Positions 34,315 through 42,981 are shown, counted from the first letter of the stretch. The stretch: DNA of 64,000 nt from Halalkalirubrum salinum (GCF_005543295.1 NZ_SRSG01000010.1:235610-299609), one strand, 5' to 3'. Made by a program: numbers and translations. The notes: generated by a model from the letters alone, not told the origin.

Positions 34315-37116
34315 TTAGTTGTTACGGCGGGCTGCGAGCATCGCGGCACCGATGAGCGCGATGAGTGCGACAATGACACCGAAGCCGGGCACGCCGCCCT
34401 CGTCGTCGGTCTCACCGTCGTCGCCATCGTCGTCGGCCTCGTCATCGTCGGCCTCGTCATCGTCGGCCTCGTCATCGTCGGCCTCGTCATCGTCGGCCTC
34501 GTCGTCAGCCTCGTCGTCAGCCTCGTCGTCTTCGGACACTTCTTCGACAGTCAGCGTTGCCGTCTGCTCACTGTCGTCCGTGAAGACGCCGTGCTCGTAG
34601 TCACCGGGTTCGAGGTCGCTCGTGTCGATGTCCGAGAAGGTGACAGTCGTGTCCTCGCCACCGTCGAGGGTAACCTCTTCGGAGCCGAGTTCGTTGCCGT
34701 CAACCTGGAACGTGACATCTTGCGTCGCTTCCTCGTCGCCAGTGTTCTCGATCGTTGCGGAGACCTCGATCACGTCACCCTGCTCGACGGAAACGTCGGC
34801 TGGGTCGAGATCGGAGACCTCGAAGGCTGCGGGAGCAGCCTCTTCGACGACGAGACCATCGGCGCTTGCACTGAATGCAGCGCGACGGACATCAACGTCG
34901 AAGGTGTCGCCGCTTGCTGTGCCATTGAAGTCATCGAACGAAGTCTCGAAGGTGCCGTCCGGCTGGACAACAACTTCGTTGTTCGTCGTGATGAAGCTCG
35001 AACTGGCCTCATCGCTGCGGATACGGACATCGAGTTCCGTGCCCGGTGCGATGTTGGTCGATCCGCTGATAGCCTGGTCCTCTGCGGGGAGGACGCTTAC
35101 GACGTCATCGCCATCGACCTCGGTAGTGTTGAATTCACCCTCTGCGTCTTCGACGGTGAACTCGCTATCTGCGACTTCGTAGGCGTCTACAACATCTTCT
35201 TCCGAATCGAAGGCGCTGCCAGAGCCGCGGAGGAGCCGCTCATCCTGAACAGCGAACTCAACAGTGTATTCGTCGCCGTCTTCGAGCACGTCAGAGCCAA
35301 CCTGCGAGTTCAGCTCGTTCTGGTCAAGTGCCACGTAGAAGACGCCGTCTTCGTCATCGTAGATGACGGTAAATGCTTCGTTGAATTCAGTCTGAGTGAG
35401 TTCAGCACTAACGTTTAGCGTTTTTGGATCCTCATTACGGTCTGGGTTCTGTTGTTCAAGATACAGCGAGACTGGGTCCACACTACTATCTTGAGCATCA
35501 GCGTTGCTGGAGCCGTTCAAGAGTGCGTACAGAGCATCTCCTGCATCGTCCTCATCAGTGCTATCGACAGCACCGGAGAGTCCAGGTGCCGTAACCTGGT
35601 GGATCAACACATCACTGCGATCGTTGTCAGTATCGAGCGCAACCGAGTCGGTCTCGGTAATCACGTCGTTTTCGATCGCACCGCTGATGACTTCGAGTTC
35701 GTCCTCGTCGTCATCATCAGCTGCATCGACGACATCTTCAAGTGCCGCAGGGCTTGTTCTCCAGAGTTGCATCTCAGGTTCGGACCGTTCGGTGATAACG
35801 AAGGATGCCACGTCGTCTGGATCCTCAGACGCCGTAGTTGCGTCCGTACTTGCAGAGGAGGCAACCTCGTAGTCACCAGAGTCTAGCATCCGGCTGTCTG
35901 AATTAAAGAATTGTTCTTCGTCTGCGTTGTTGAGTGTTGCGGTATCATCATCACCCGCGGCCGTGACAACATCGCCATCGTCAAGACCAGCGAGGTAGGT
36001 GTTGAACAGGACTGTCACCTCACCGTCATCGTCACCATCCTCAACGGAGATGTTGGCTTGGTATCCATCGTCCTCAGCGTTACCGATGAGGAGTGTTCCG
36101 TCGCTCGTTGCGTCGTCGAACTCAACAGTAAACTCGACAACGTCACCTTGAACAGCCTCGTAGCTGCCTGCGTCGAGTTCAGCTTCACCGTCACCTGCTT
36201 CGGTGACATTGACAGTGTCAGAAGTGACACTCACACCGGAGCTGAGGTCAGTTACCTCAACATCGTACGTTCCTGCTTCGAGATCGCCGAGATCGAAGTC
36301 GTACTCAGCGTTGCCGCCGAGGTCGCCTTCGTCTTCAGCAACTACGTCGTCATCCTCGTCAATCACTTCAACGAGGACGTCACGGTCGGACGAACTGGCG
36401 GAGGCAGTACCGGTGAGGTTTTCTGCGTCAGTTATTTCTGTGTCGTCCAGTTCGACATCAAGACCGAGATCACGAATCGTGAAGTTAGCAACTTCGGAGT
36501 TGTCATCCTGGTTTGTAACCTCATATTCTTCAGTCTCTCGATCGGACGTGTCAAACGGAATGACGCTGCTGTTGGATCCCGTAGATCGTTGCGCGAAATC
36601 ACTGTCGCTCTCAAGATCGACGGAGAGATCCTGCGAGCCGCTCGTGATCGCTACCGTACTACCCTGGTAGACGGCACTAAGATCGTCTCCAGAGCTAATG
36701 TCTAGTGTCTCTCCCGCATAGATGACATCTTCCTCTAGGACCTCGTCGGACCCAATAAACAGCGTGACGCTATCCACACGTGGATAGACTTCACCAGTGT
36801 CGACGACGTACTGGCCGTCATCTTGCGCGACATTACTGCTATCAAAGTCAAGTTCAATGTCATCTTGTCCACCAACAGAGATGTTGATCGTATCAACATC
36901 ATCAATGAGAGAGTCGTTATTCGTGGAGATCTCAATCACAGCATCTCCAGAGGAATTCTCATAGTGGACAGGAGTCTCGTTTACCGTTACCTCATCGCTC
37001 TGAGCTGCAACCGAGCCTGTAAAGGCCATCGGTACAGCCAGCATGGATAAGACCATCAACGCAGCAAGGAACACTGCACGTCCCTTGGTGCGATAGTCTG
37101 TATTATTTCCTGTCAT
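34315..37116 (-). CDS. csg: S-layer glycoprotein, PGF-CTERM anchored
   Basis: A 933-residue surface protein. The ATG at 37116 begins the haloarchaeal S-layer signal ('MTGNNTDYRTKGRAVFLAAL', cut after VAAQ). Beta-rich domains with many Asn-x-Ser/Thr sites follow. From about residue 790 a CARDB-like domain ('PADVSVEQGDVIEVSATIENTG') leads to a tail of Asp/Glu/Ala repeats and the PGF-CTERM anchor processed by archaeosortase A. It forms the cell wall. Five 15-bp and other 12-bp repeats encode the acidic tail (34425-34530). A long leader and its own terminator fit a highly expressed single gene. Confidence 0.9.
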   Translation of the reverse strand: MTGNNTDYRTKGRAVFLAALMVLSMLAVPMAFTGSVAAQSDEVTVNETPVHYENSSGDAVIEISTNNDSLIDDVDTINISVGGQDDIELDFDSSNVAQDDGQYVVDTGEVYPRVDSVTLFIGSDEVLEEDVIYAGETLDISSGDDLSAVYQGSTVAITSGSQDLSVDLESDSDFAQRSTGSNSSVIPFDTSDRETEEYEVTNQDDNSEVANFTIRDLGLDVELDDTEITDAENLTGTASASSSDRDVLVEVIDEDDDVVAEDEGDLGGNAEYDFDLGDLEAGTYDVEVTDLSSGVSVTSDTVNVTEAGDGEAELDAGSYEAVQGDVVEFTVEFDDATSDGTLLIGNAEDDGYQANISVEDGDDDGEVTVLFNTYLAGLDDGDVVTAAGDDDTATLNNADEEQFFNSDSRMLDSGDYEVASSASTDATTASEDPDDVASFVITERSEPEMQLWRTSPAALEDVVDAADDDDEDELEVISGAIENDVITETDSVALDTDNDRSDVLIHQVTAPGLSGAVDSTDEDDAGDALYALLNGSSNADAQDSSVDPVSLYLEQQNPDRNEDPKTLNVSAELTQTEFNEAFTVIYDDEDGVFYVALDQNELNSQVGSDVLEDGDEYTVEFAVQDERLLRGSGSAFDSEEDVVDAYEVADSEFTVEDAEGEFNTTEVDGDDVVSVLPAEDQAISGSTNIAPGTELDVRIRSDEASSSFITTNNEVVVQPDGTFETSFDDFNGTASGDTFDVDVRRAAFSASADGLVVEEAAPAAFEVSDLDPADVSVEQGDVIEVSATIENTGDEEATQDVTFQVDGNELGSEEVTLDGGEDTTVTFSDIDTSDLEPGDYEHGVFTDDSEQTATLTVEEVSEDDEADDEADDEADDDEADDDEADDDEADDDEADDDGDDGETDDEGGVPGFGVIVALIALIGAAMLAARRNN
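34425..34530 (-). repeat. 15-bp and 12-bp tandem repeats in the S-layer tail
   Basis: On the plus strand GTCATCGTCGGCCTC is repeated about five times and then GTCGTCAGCCTC about three times. They encode DDEAD-type repeats just before the membrane anchor. Unit lengths are multiples of three, so copy number can change the length of the wall-spanning tether without a frameshift. Confidence 0.8.
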
Positions 37117-37568
37117 AGTTTGTGTTTGTTCTATTGTTGCCTGACGCCTCGCAGCCGACAACGGCACCTGCCCTCGATCGCCGATCGATCGAGAACCGAT
37201 CACCGCAATGCCAGCTACACGGTTTGACATCAAGCGTGCACTTCCAACATACAGTGACATTGGTAAATACTTTGTGTAGCTGTTCGTGCATGTCAAAACC
37301 TACCAAACAATGGACTGAGGCCGTCTACTGCCCAATTACGAGATCTCATATCTCGTGTTCGAGATCCGATTCGTTTGAGAGTATGACAGTCAGTTAACAG
37401 CAGAATTATCTGTGCAATCGGCCGGCAAAACCACCATATGTCGGAGAGATATCCAAGCAATCAGAACGATCGGCCAGTGAAGGCGATTACGACCCGTATC
37501 CGCTCGAAATCCGGCGATCGGGTGGATTATTCGCCCGTGCGCGATCGATTTTTACTGTCGGTCCCACG
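37117..37568. other. S-layer upstream region and junction to truncated glmS
   Basis: About 450 bases with no supported gene. For the S-layer gene (minus strand) a TATA-like gtatttacc lies near 37263-37271, implying an mRNA leader of about 120 bases. The plus-strand half toward glmS contains no sequence resembling the missing GlmS N-terminus. Confidence 0.45.
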
Positions 37569-39062
37569 GTGAATCTTCACCATTCGCTTCAGATTCGATC
37601 GAACGTGAAACGTGAAACGCGAATCTACAGCGACTCGATCGACGAAGATCGATTTGACCCGAATCAACCGGGCTCTAACGATCAGGATCGATCGCGACCG
37701 GCTCCGAGTGCGATCGACGCGAGTACCGCAGCGATCGCGGGGGTCGACGAGCTGTTCGCGATCCGCCAGGACAGCCCGCTCGTGATCGGCCACGGCGAAA
37801 CGGGGACGTTCCTCGGCAGCGACGTCACCGCCTTTCTCGAACACACCCGTGAGGTGACCTACCTCGACGACGGCGAACTCGCCGTTATTTCTGGAAGCGG
37901 AGTCGAACTGTACCGCGACGGTGAGCCGGTCGAGGTGAGGACCGAACAGCTCACCTGGGAGGCCGACGCCGCCGAAAAGGGCGGCTACGAACACTATATG
38001 CGAAAAGAGATCCACGAACAGCCCCGGGCGCTCCGACAGACCCTCTCGGGTCGGTACGACCTCGACAGCGGGACCGTCGATGTGGAAGTCGACCTGCCGA
38101 GAGAGTATCTCCGATCGATCGAGGAGATCCAGATCGTCGCCTGCGGGACGTCGAACTACGCGGGGCGCTACGCCGCAGAGCTGTTTGAGTCGCTCGCGGA
38201 CGTCCGGACGACTGTCGAGATCGCCAGCGAGTACGAGTTCGACGGCGGCCGGGATCCCTGGCGGACGCTGGTGGTCGCGGTCACCCAAAGCGGTGAGACC
38301 GCCGACACCCTGTCGGCGATCCGCAAGGCGATCCGGGCCGGCGCGCGGACGCTCGCGGTGACGAACACGCTCGGCAGCACGGTGACCCGAGAGGTCGACG
38401 ATAGCGTGTTCATCCGTGCGGGCCCGGAGATCGGCGTCGCGGCGACGAAGACGTTCGCCTCACAGGTCGCAACGCTCGCGCTGTTGGCGGTGTACGTGGG
38501 CCGAGAGCGCAGCGCGCTGTCGTCGAACCGAGCACGATCGGTACTGGAGTCGCTGCGGAGCCTGCCGGGAGCGGTCCAGCAGGTACTCGATCGCGAGGAC
38601 GCGGTCCATGGGATCGCAACCGAGTACGCTGACTCCGAGGCGTTCTTCTTTATCGGTCGGAAGTACGGCCGCTCGGTCGCGCTGGAGGGCGCGTTGAAGC
38701 TCAAAGAGATCTCCTACGATCACGCCGAGGGCTTTGCCGCCGGCGAGCTCAAACACGGTCCGCTGGCGCTCGTGACAGCTGACACGCCCGTGTTGGCCGT
38801 GTTGACCGACGGGTCGGCGGCAGCGGAGACGCTGAACAACGTCAAAGAGGTCCAGGCCCGATCGGCCCCGGTGATCGGCGCGGTTTCAGGTGACATTGGC
38901 GAATCGTATCTCGACGTGACCTGGGAAGTCCCCGACATTGGCATGTTCGAACCGCTCGTGACGAACGTCTACTGGCAGCTATTTGCCTACCACGTGGCCA
39001 ACGAGAAGGGCCGATCGATCGACAAGCCGCGAAATCTGGCCAAAAGCGTCACTGTCGAGTAG
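37569..39062 (+). CDS. GlmS-type sugar isomerase lacking the glutaminase domain
   Basis: A 497-residue frame whose residues about 55-497 match glutamine-fructose-6-phosphate aminotransferase from the end of its glutaminase domain onward ('AIRQDSPLVIGHG', 'KGGYEHYMRKEIHEQP'). Both SIS domains follow ('VACGTSNYAGRYAAEL', 'VTQSGETADT', 'FIGRKYGRSVALEGALKLKEISY') and the C-terminus ends normally. The first 170-180 residues of the enzyme, with the nucleophilic Cys at position 2, are absent. The first 50 residues here are unrelated Arg/Ser/Asp-rich sequence. It could not use glutamine. It is either a pseudogene or a stand-alone isomerase. The start codon is uncertain. Confidence 0.7.
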   Translation: MNLHHSLQIRSNVKRETRIYSDSIDEDRFDPNQPGSNDQDRSRPAPSAIDASTAAIAGVDELFAIRQDSPLVIGHGETGTFLGSDVTAFLEHTREVTYLDDGELAVISGSGVELYRDGEPVEVRTEQLTWEADAAEKGGYEHYMRKEIHEQPRALRQTLSGRYDLDSGTVDVEVDLPREYLRSIEEIQIVACGTSNYAGRYAAELFESLADVRTTVEIASEYEFDGGRDPWRTLVVAVTQSGETADTLSAIRKAIRAGARTLAVTNTLGSTVTREVDDSVFIRAGPEIGVAATKTFASQVATLALLAVYVGRERSALSSNRARSVLESLRSLPGAVQQVLDREDAVHGIATEYADSEAFFFIGRKYGRSVALEGALKLKEISYDHAEGFAAGELKHGPLALVTADTPVLAVLTDGSAAAETLNNVKEVQARSAPVIGAVSGDIGESYLDVTWEVPDIGMFEPLVTNVYWQLFAYHVANEKGRSIDKPRNLAKSVTVE

Positions 39063-39225
39063 GGATGCAGTTTTTTTGATGAACCAACAGCGTCGTTTGT
39101 TGAGTCGCAGAATGCAACCGCTATTTCGGACGACTCGGCATCGCTGTCCGTCTGGAACGTCTGTTGGGATCGTCGCGGAAACCGATCGCACGATGCCCGC
39201 AAACGATGCGTGAAACATTTGCATT

Positions 39226-39241
39226 TGTGTATACAAACACA
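39226..39241 (+). promoter_or_regulatory. Small inverted repeat before vapB
   Basis: TGTGT-ATACAA-ACACA lies five bases upstream of the antitoxin ATG (39246). It is in the same position as the stronger palindromes before other antitoxin genes in this window. Confidence 0.4.
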
Positions 39242-39245
39242 AACT

Positions 39246-39521
39246 ATGGGGACAAAAACGATCGGCGTTCGAGAAGAGGTGTACGAACGGCTACGAGCTC
39301 GAAAGCGCCCTGATGAGAGCTTTACCGATCTCTTCGATCGACTGTTGGATGAGACGACTGTCGAGTGGCGTGATGGGTTTGGAACGCTTCAAGCGGATGC
39401 AGATGAACTCGAACAACTCGCGGATCGCTCACGCAACCGAACAAATACCGCCCTCAGTGATCGCCAGCGTGAGGCAGCAACAGAACTGACTGAAGGACAA
39501 TCAGACGATGAAACTGCTTGA
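39246..39521 (+). CDS. vapB: VapB-type antitoxin
   Basis: A 91-residue protein from the ATG at 39246. The N-terminal DNA-binding strand-helix-helix ('TKTIGVREEVYERLRARK', 'SFTDLFDRLLDE') is of the archaeal VapB/DUF7557 type. An acidic, flexible C-terminal half would cover the toxin. It overlaps the vapC start by 14 bases. Both genes look intact. Confidence 0.77.
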   Translation: MGTKTIGVREEVYERLRARKRPDESFTDLFDRLLDETTVEWRDGFGTLQADADELEQLADRSRNRTNTALSDRQREAATELTEGQSDDETA

Positions 39522-39909
39522 TACGACCTTCCTCATCCACTATTGGGGCGGTCGAGAGTCAGTGAAAGCATATCTTGAAACCCACGAACGCTGTGAGTTC
39601 GTCACGACGACAATCAACATCAAAGAGATCGCCGTTGGACGAGCACTGCAAAACTCGCTTGACTCATTCGAGATTCGATCGGCATTCGATTGGCTGACGA
39701 TATGTCCGTTTACTGCAGAGCACGCGTTCATCGCCGGGAAGTTGGAGAAGAATCTCCACCGAAACGAGTCAGTTAATAGTGACAAAATCAACGCACTTGC
39801 CGGTGATGTATTGATCGCTGCTGTCGCGAAAGAGATGGATGCAACCGTTGTAACGCAGAACGTTGGTGATTTTGCAATCTTTGACGGAGTCTCTGTTGAA
39901 ACGTATTGA
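39508..39909 (+). CDS. vapC: VapC-type PIN domain toxin
   Basis: A 133-residue PIN ribonuclease with the acidic set 'KLLDTTFLIHYW' (Asp5), 'NIKEIAVGRAL' (Glu), 'LAGDVLIAAVAKEM' (Asp) and 'VVTQNVGDFAIF' (Asp). It is the partner of the overlapping antitoxin. A 61-bp copy of the YdjM-like gene tail lies about 50 bases downstream. Confidence 0.82.
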   Translation: MKLLDTTFLIHYWGGRESVKAYLETHERCEFVTTTINIKEIAVGRALQNSLDSFEIRSAFDWLTICPFTAEHAFIAGKLEKNLHRNESVNSDKINALAGDVLIAAVAKEMDATVVTQNVGDFAIFDGVSVETY

Positions 39910-39956
39910 CGGCGACGGTCTATCGGTTCGCACTTGTCAATGAAATGTGATTGTTA

Positions 39957-40017
39957 CGGACGATCGCCCAACACCCCGCCGCGATCACCGCGGTAACGGC
40001 CGCCGGCCACCGATCGC
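39957..40017. repeat. 61-bp copy of the 3' part of the gene at 41978
   Basis: It matches 42003-42063 at 58 of 61 positions in direct orientation. In the intact gene these bases encode the C-terminal membrane helix region. The TumE/TumA and UPF0175/PIN modules lie between the two copies. Confidence 0.85.
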
Positions 40018-40047
40018 CAGCAGGCCAGTGACTGGAATTCAATAGGC

Positions 40048-40488
40048 GTGATCAGTGAGGATGACGCCGATCGTTTTAAATCCAATTTTGATAGCAGGTT
40101 CACTGAGCATCCAATAAACATATTTCATTGGCCGACAGACCAATATACAAGGATGGGTAATCCCGCCACTGATGACTTGGATGGAATCAATCGCGTTCAA
40201 AAGTACGCTGATGGGACGTTGGTCCGCGTCTTCGTTATGCGGACAACACGGGATGGATACCCATCAGGATGGGCCTACAAACTACACTACGGCGCGACAC
40301 GACCAACAGCGGAAACACTCAATGACGGAACCATACGCCGATACGACAATTCACACGAGGATACGAAAGGCCATGAACTACATGTCGCACCAGATCCAGA
40401 ACCAGAGATCATCGACTTTCCCGGGATGGTTCCGCTCTGGGAACGGTTCTGGAGTGAAATTCCGAAAGACCAGTTCGACCTCGAATAA
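40048..40488 (+). CDS. TumE-like toxin (DUF6516 family)
   Basis: A 146-residue protein whose C-terminal half has the DUF6516/TumE pattern 'RYDNSHEDTKGHELH', with the family's conserved Tyr, Asp, Asn and His, followed by 'FPGMVPLWERFWSEI'. It starts with ATG at 40048. The next gene encodes an HTH protein of the type paired with TumE. TumE family proteins are proposed toxins; the target is not established as far as I know. Confidence 0.7.
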   Translation: MISEDDADRFKSNFDSRFTEHPINIFHWPTDQYTRMGNPATDDLDGINRVQKYADGTLVRVFVMRTTRDGYPSGWAYKLHYGATRPTAETLNDGTIRRYDNSHEDTKGHELHVAPDPEPEIIDFPGMVPLWERFWSEIPKDQFDLE

Positions 40489-40515
40489 CGACACAGTCTC
40501 AAAAAAAAGAAACTC

Positions 40516-40962
40516 ATGACTGATACACCGCCACTCCATCCGATAGAACGCGAACAGCTCCAAGAGGAGACGAAGCTGGTTGTTACCGTTTCCTCTTCGA
40601 AACAATTCTATACCGATGTTCGGGAAGCGATCGCGGCCCAAGCCGACGGAAAGCGTACGGATTCTCCACCCACGATCGCGTTCGAGAGTTACGACGATCT
40701 CATGTCGACACTCACGCCTCGTGTGCTCGATCTTATCAAAGCGGTTCGACGAAAAGAACCAGACAGTATCAATGCGGCTGCTCGTGTGGTCGATCGCGAC
40801 GTCAAGAACGTTCACGAAGAACTGACAGGGCTTGCGCAGCTAGGAATTATTTACTTTGTTGCGGAAGGCCGCAGTAAGCGTCCCGTGGTGTGGTTCGATG
40901 AACTCTCAATTACGCTTCCGTTCGATACTGAGTCAGAGGACGCCGCAGCCGCAGTATCGTAG
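40516..40962 (+). CDS. TumA-like HTH antitoxin (HVO_A0114 family)
   Basis: A 148-residue winged-helix protein ('TPRVLDLIKAVRRKEPDSINAAARVVDRDVKNVHEELTGLAQLGIIYF') with an N-terminal extension. This is the HVO_A0114-type DNA-binding protein that accompanies TumE-like toxins in haloarchaea. Gene order here is toxin first, 27 bases apart. It is likely to repress its own operon. Confidence 0.75.
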   Translation: MTDTPPLHPIEREQLQEETKLVVTVSSSKQFYTDVREAIAAQADGKRTDSPPTIAFESYDDLMSTLTPRVLDLIKAVRRKEPDSINAAARVVDRDVKNVHEELTGLAQLGIIYFVAEGRSKRPVVWFDELSITLPFDTESEDAAAAVS

Positions 40963-41027
40963 TATCCATACCCAAACCGGTGAGATACCAGAACCGAACG
41001 CTGCGACAACCAGCGAAGCACATAAAT

Positions 41028-41043
41028 TGTATGAGTGCATACA
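41028..41043 (+). promoter_or_regulatory. Palindromic operator before the UPF0175 gene
   Basis: TGTATG-AGTG-CATACA, with a second TTGTATGAG directly downstream at 41045-41053, overlaps the promoter (cataaatt, 41021-41028) and reaches the start codon. Confidence 0.6.
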
Positions 41044-41047
41044 TTGT

Positions 41048-41380
41048 ATGAGAATAATGCCGCGGACGACGAGCACCCTCCCGGATGATCTCCACCAACT
41101 CATTGAGGGGAGTGTCGATGCCGGTATTTTCGAAAATAAAAGCGATGCGATCCGCCACGCACTCCGTGACTATTTTGCGGAAAACGAGAACGCCCGGCTT
41201 GCCGCAGCAATCCACCTCTATGATACCGACCAAGTCAGTCTCGGGAAGGCAGCTCGATTAGCGGGGGTTTCTCGGTTCGATATGCCGGCTCTCCTCCGTG
41301 AACACGGTGTTGAAGTCAAACTTGGTCCAGAAGATATGGAGGACGCCAAACGCGAAATTGATGTCGCCCGGGATCTCTGA
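41048..41380 (+). CDS. UPF0175 family antitoxin with RHH N-terminus
   Basis: About 110 residues from ATG 41048 (ATG 41057 is an alternative). Residues 5-45 form an RHH-like domain ('TSTLPDDLHQLIEGSVDAG', 'NKSDAIRHALRDYF'). The C-terminal part is UPF0175 ('DQVSLGKAARLAGVSRFDMPALLREHGVEVK'), an HTH-like antitoxin domain. The stop overlaps the PIN toxin start (TGATG). The palindrome in front suggests autoregulation. Confidence 0.77.
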   Translation: MRIMPRTTSTLPDDLHQLIEGSVDAGIFENKSDAIRHALRDYFAENENARLAAAIHLYDTDQVSLGKAARLAGVSRFDMPALLREHGVEVKLGPEDMEDAKREIDVARDL

Positions 41381-41880
41381 TGCGTTCGATGCCATCAAAT
41401 CCGACGGTTCTCAATACAACAGCTCCGTCGAATTTCGCGTATATTGATCGCATGGATTTGGTAGACGGACTCCCGCGAGTATGTACTGTTCCCGCCGTCC
41501 AAAGTGAACTTCGTGCCGGCGTCGAGTCGTACCCGTATCTCCAGCGAGCACTCGATCGTATCGGTGACACAATTCCTGTCGTTGCGCTAGATGAGCTCGG
41601 TGACAATGCAGCCACGAACGTAGCATCCCGTCTCGACCCCGGGGAGACACAAGCATTTACTGTGGCAGAAATCTACAATGGAACGCTTGTGACTGATGAC
41701 GGTCCTGCCCGCGCACTCGCTCGTACCACTGGTGTTGCCCTCACAGGTTCTATCGGCGTTCTGATCAGAGCCGTGGAGGATGATCGCCTCTCCGAAGCAA
41801 CGGCCGATCGTTGGCTCAAACGGTGGATCGATGAGACAGACTACCGAGCCCCGTCTCGCGACTTCGCAGACTATCGTTAA
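41380..41880 (+). CDS. PIN-like toxin (DUF3368 type)
   Basis: A 166-residue PIN-related protein. 'VLNTTAPSNFAYIDR' is the usual first motif of DUF3368, where the first acid is often replaced by Asn. Then come 'VPAVQSELRAG' (Glu), 'LDPGETQAFTVAEIYNGTLVTDDGPARALA' (Glu, Asp, Asp) and a helical C-terminus. It is translationally coupled to the UPF0175 gene. No damage is visible. Confidence 0.77.
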   Translation: MRSMPSNPTVLNTTAPSNFAYIDRMDLVDGLPRVCTVPAVQSELRAGVESYPYLQRALDRIGDTIPVVALDELGDNAATNVASRLDPGETQAFTVAEIYNGTLVTDDGPARALARTTGVALTGSIGVLIRAVEDDRLSEATADRWLKRWIDETDYRAPSRDFADYR

Positions 41881-41977
41881 TTCGGTCTCAGCAGTTCACG
41901 ATGGTTATGTTGAATATATGTAGAGGTCCCAATATAATCAAGAAAGTCGTAGTGTGCACGCTCGTTCGATTTACCCA

Positions 41978-42475
41978 TTATCCGCGATCGGCCTGCCGCC
42001 TGCGGACGATCGCCCAACAGCCCGCCGCGATCACCGCAGCAACGGCCGCCGGCCACCGATCGCTCGAGAGATACAGCCCGTCGATCGCGAACCGCTGCGC
42101 CGTGAGCGGCCACCACAGCGGGGCCATGTAGCCCGAGGGCTTGAACAGCAAGGCGTCGAGGACAAGATGTGAGCCCGCACCGATCGCCAGTAAGGCGACG
42201 ACTCGGCGGCGATACGCAGCGTCGGTGAGGATGACACCAATGGCGATCGAGATCGCTGCGCCGCCGAGGGTGTGGATGCCGCTCCACTCAAAGGGGACCG
42301 AGAGACCGGCGGCGACAACCTCACTGGGAACAACGAGCTGGATTTTGGTCATGTCCGGGATCATCGCCCCCATCATACAGACGGTCACGTACTGTGGTGT
42401 CACCCACTCATAGCGAAGCGACAGCAGTGTCCCGAGGCTGTAGCCGACGAGCGCGTGGGTGAGTAGATCAACCAT
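41978..42475 (-). CDS. Membrane-bound metal-dependent hydrolase (YdjM/DUF457 family)
   Basis: A 165-residue membrane protein with four or five helices. The N-terminal 'LTHALVGYSLGTLL' and later 'MIPDMTKIQLV' and 'HTLGGAAI' carry the His and Asp residues of the YdjM (LexA-regulated, phospholipase-C-like) family, as does 'GAGSHLVLDALLF'. The ATG at 42475 touches the stop of the upstream gene, so they are cotranscribed. A copy of its 3' end lies at 39957. Confidence 0.8.
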   Translation of the reverse strand: MVDLLTHALVGYSLGTLLSLRYEWVTPQYVTVCMMGAMIPDMTKIQLVVPSEVVAAGLSVPFEWSGIHTLGGAAISIAIGVILTDAAYRRRVVALLAIGAGSHLVLDALLFKPSGYMAPLWWPLTAQRFAIDGLYLSSDRWPAAVAAVIAAGCWAIVRRRQADRG

Positions 42476-42981
42476 TAGCGATCGCCTCCTGACCGATCAC
42501 CGCGCTCGTTCGCGCGTGGTCGAAATCCTCCTGTCGATCGATCGAGTTGCCAGCCACGGAGGAACCGACTGAGCACCCACAGGCCGGCGATCGCCGAGAC
42601 AGCGTACATGTAGTACAGTTCCCACGGCTCCCGGGCGTAGTTGCCCGTTGCGCGAATCGTCCACTCGTCGGTGAGCGTGCCGTGGACGACGATCTCGTCA
42701 CCGATCGACACCGCACTGGCGACGTTCGTGACGGTGAGTTCGATCGGGTCCGCGAACGTCGGGTCAGCCTCGATCACGAGCGGGTCGGTGCTGCGGACGG
42801 TTCCACCGATCGTGACGCGATCCCCCGGGGCAACGTCGCTGGCGACGAGATCATCTTCGTTTGGGAAGTCGTTTCTCGTGGGATCGGGCGTGAGGGTCAC
42901 CCCCGCTGCGATGAGCGTTCCACCGAAGAGGAGCGCGCAGATGAGGAGGGCGGCGAGTCGCGTCGATCGGGTGTCGATCAT
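42475..42981 (-). CDS. Membrane-anchored OB-fold-like protein
   Basis: A 168-residue protein with an N-terminal membrane helix (residues 9-29), a beta-barrel-like external region ('APGDRVTIGGTVRSTDPLVIEAD', 'IGDEIVVHGTLTDEWTIRA') and a second helix near residue 128. A basic Arg/Gly-rich C-terminus would be cytoplasmic. The middle resembles OB-fold nucleic-acid or CcmE-like domains. No specific function can be assigned. It precedes and touches the YdjM-like gene. Confidence 0.65.
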   Translation of the reverse strand: MIDTRSTRLAALLICALLFGGTLIAAGVTLTPDPTRNDFPNEDDLVASDVAPGDRVTIGGTVRSTDPLVIEADPTFADPIELTVTNVASAVSIGDEIVVHGTLTDEWTIRATGNYAREPWELYYMYAVSAIAGLWVLSRFLRGWQLDRSTGGFRPRANERGDRSGGDR

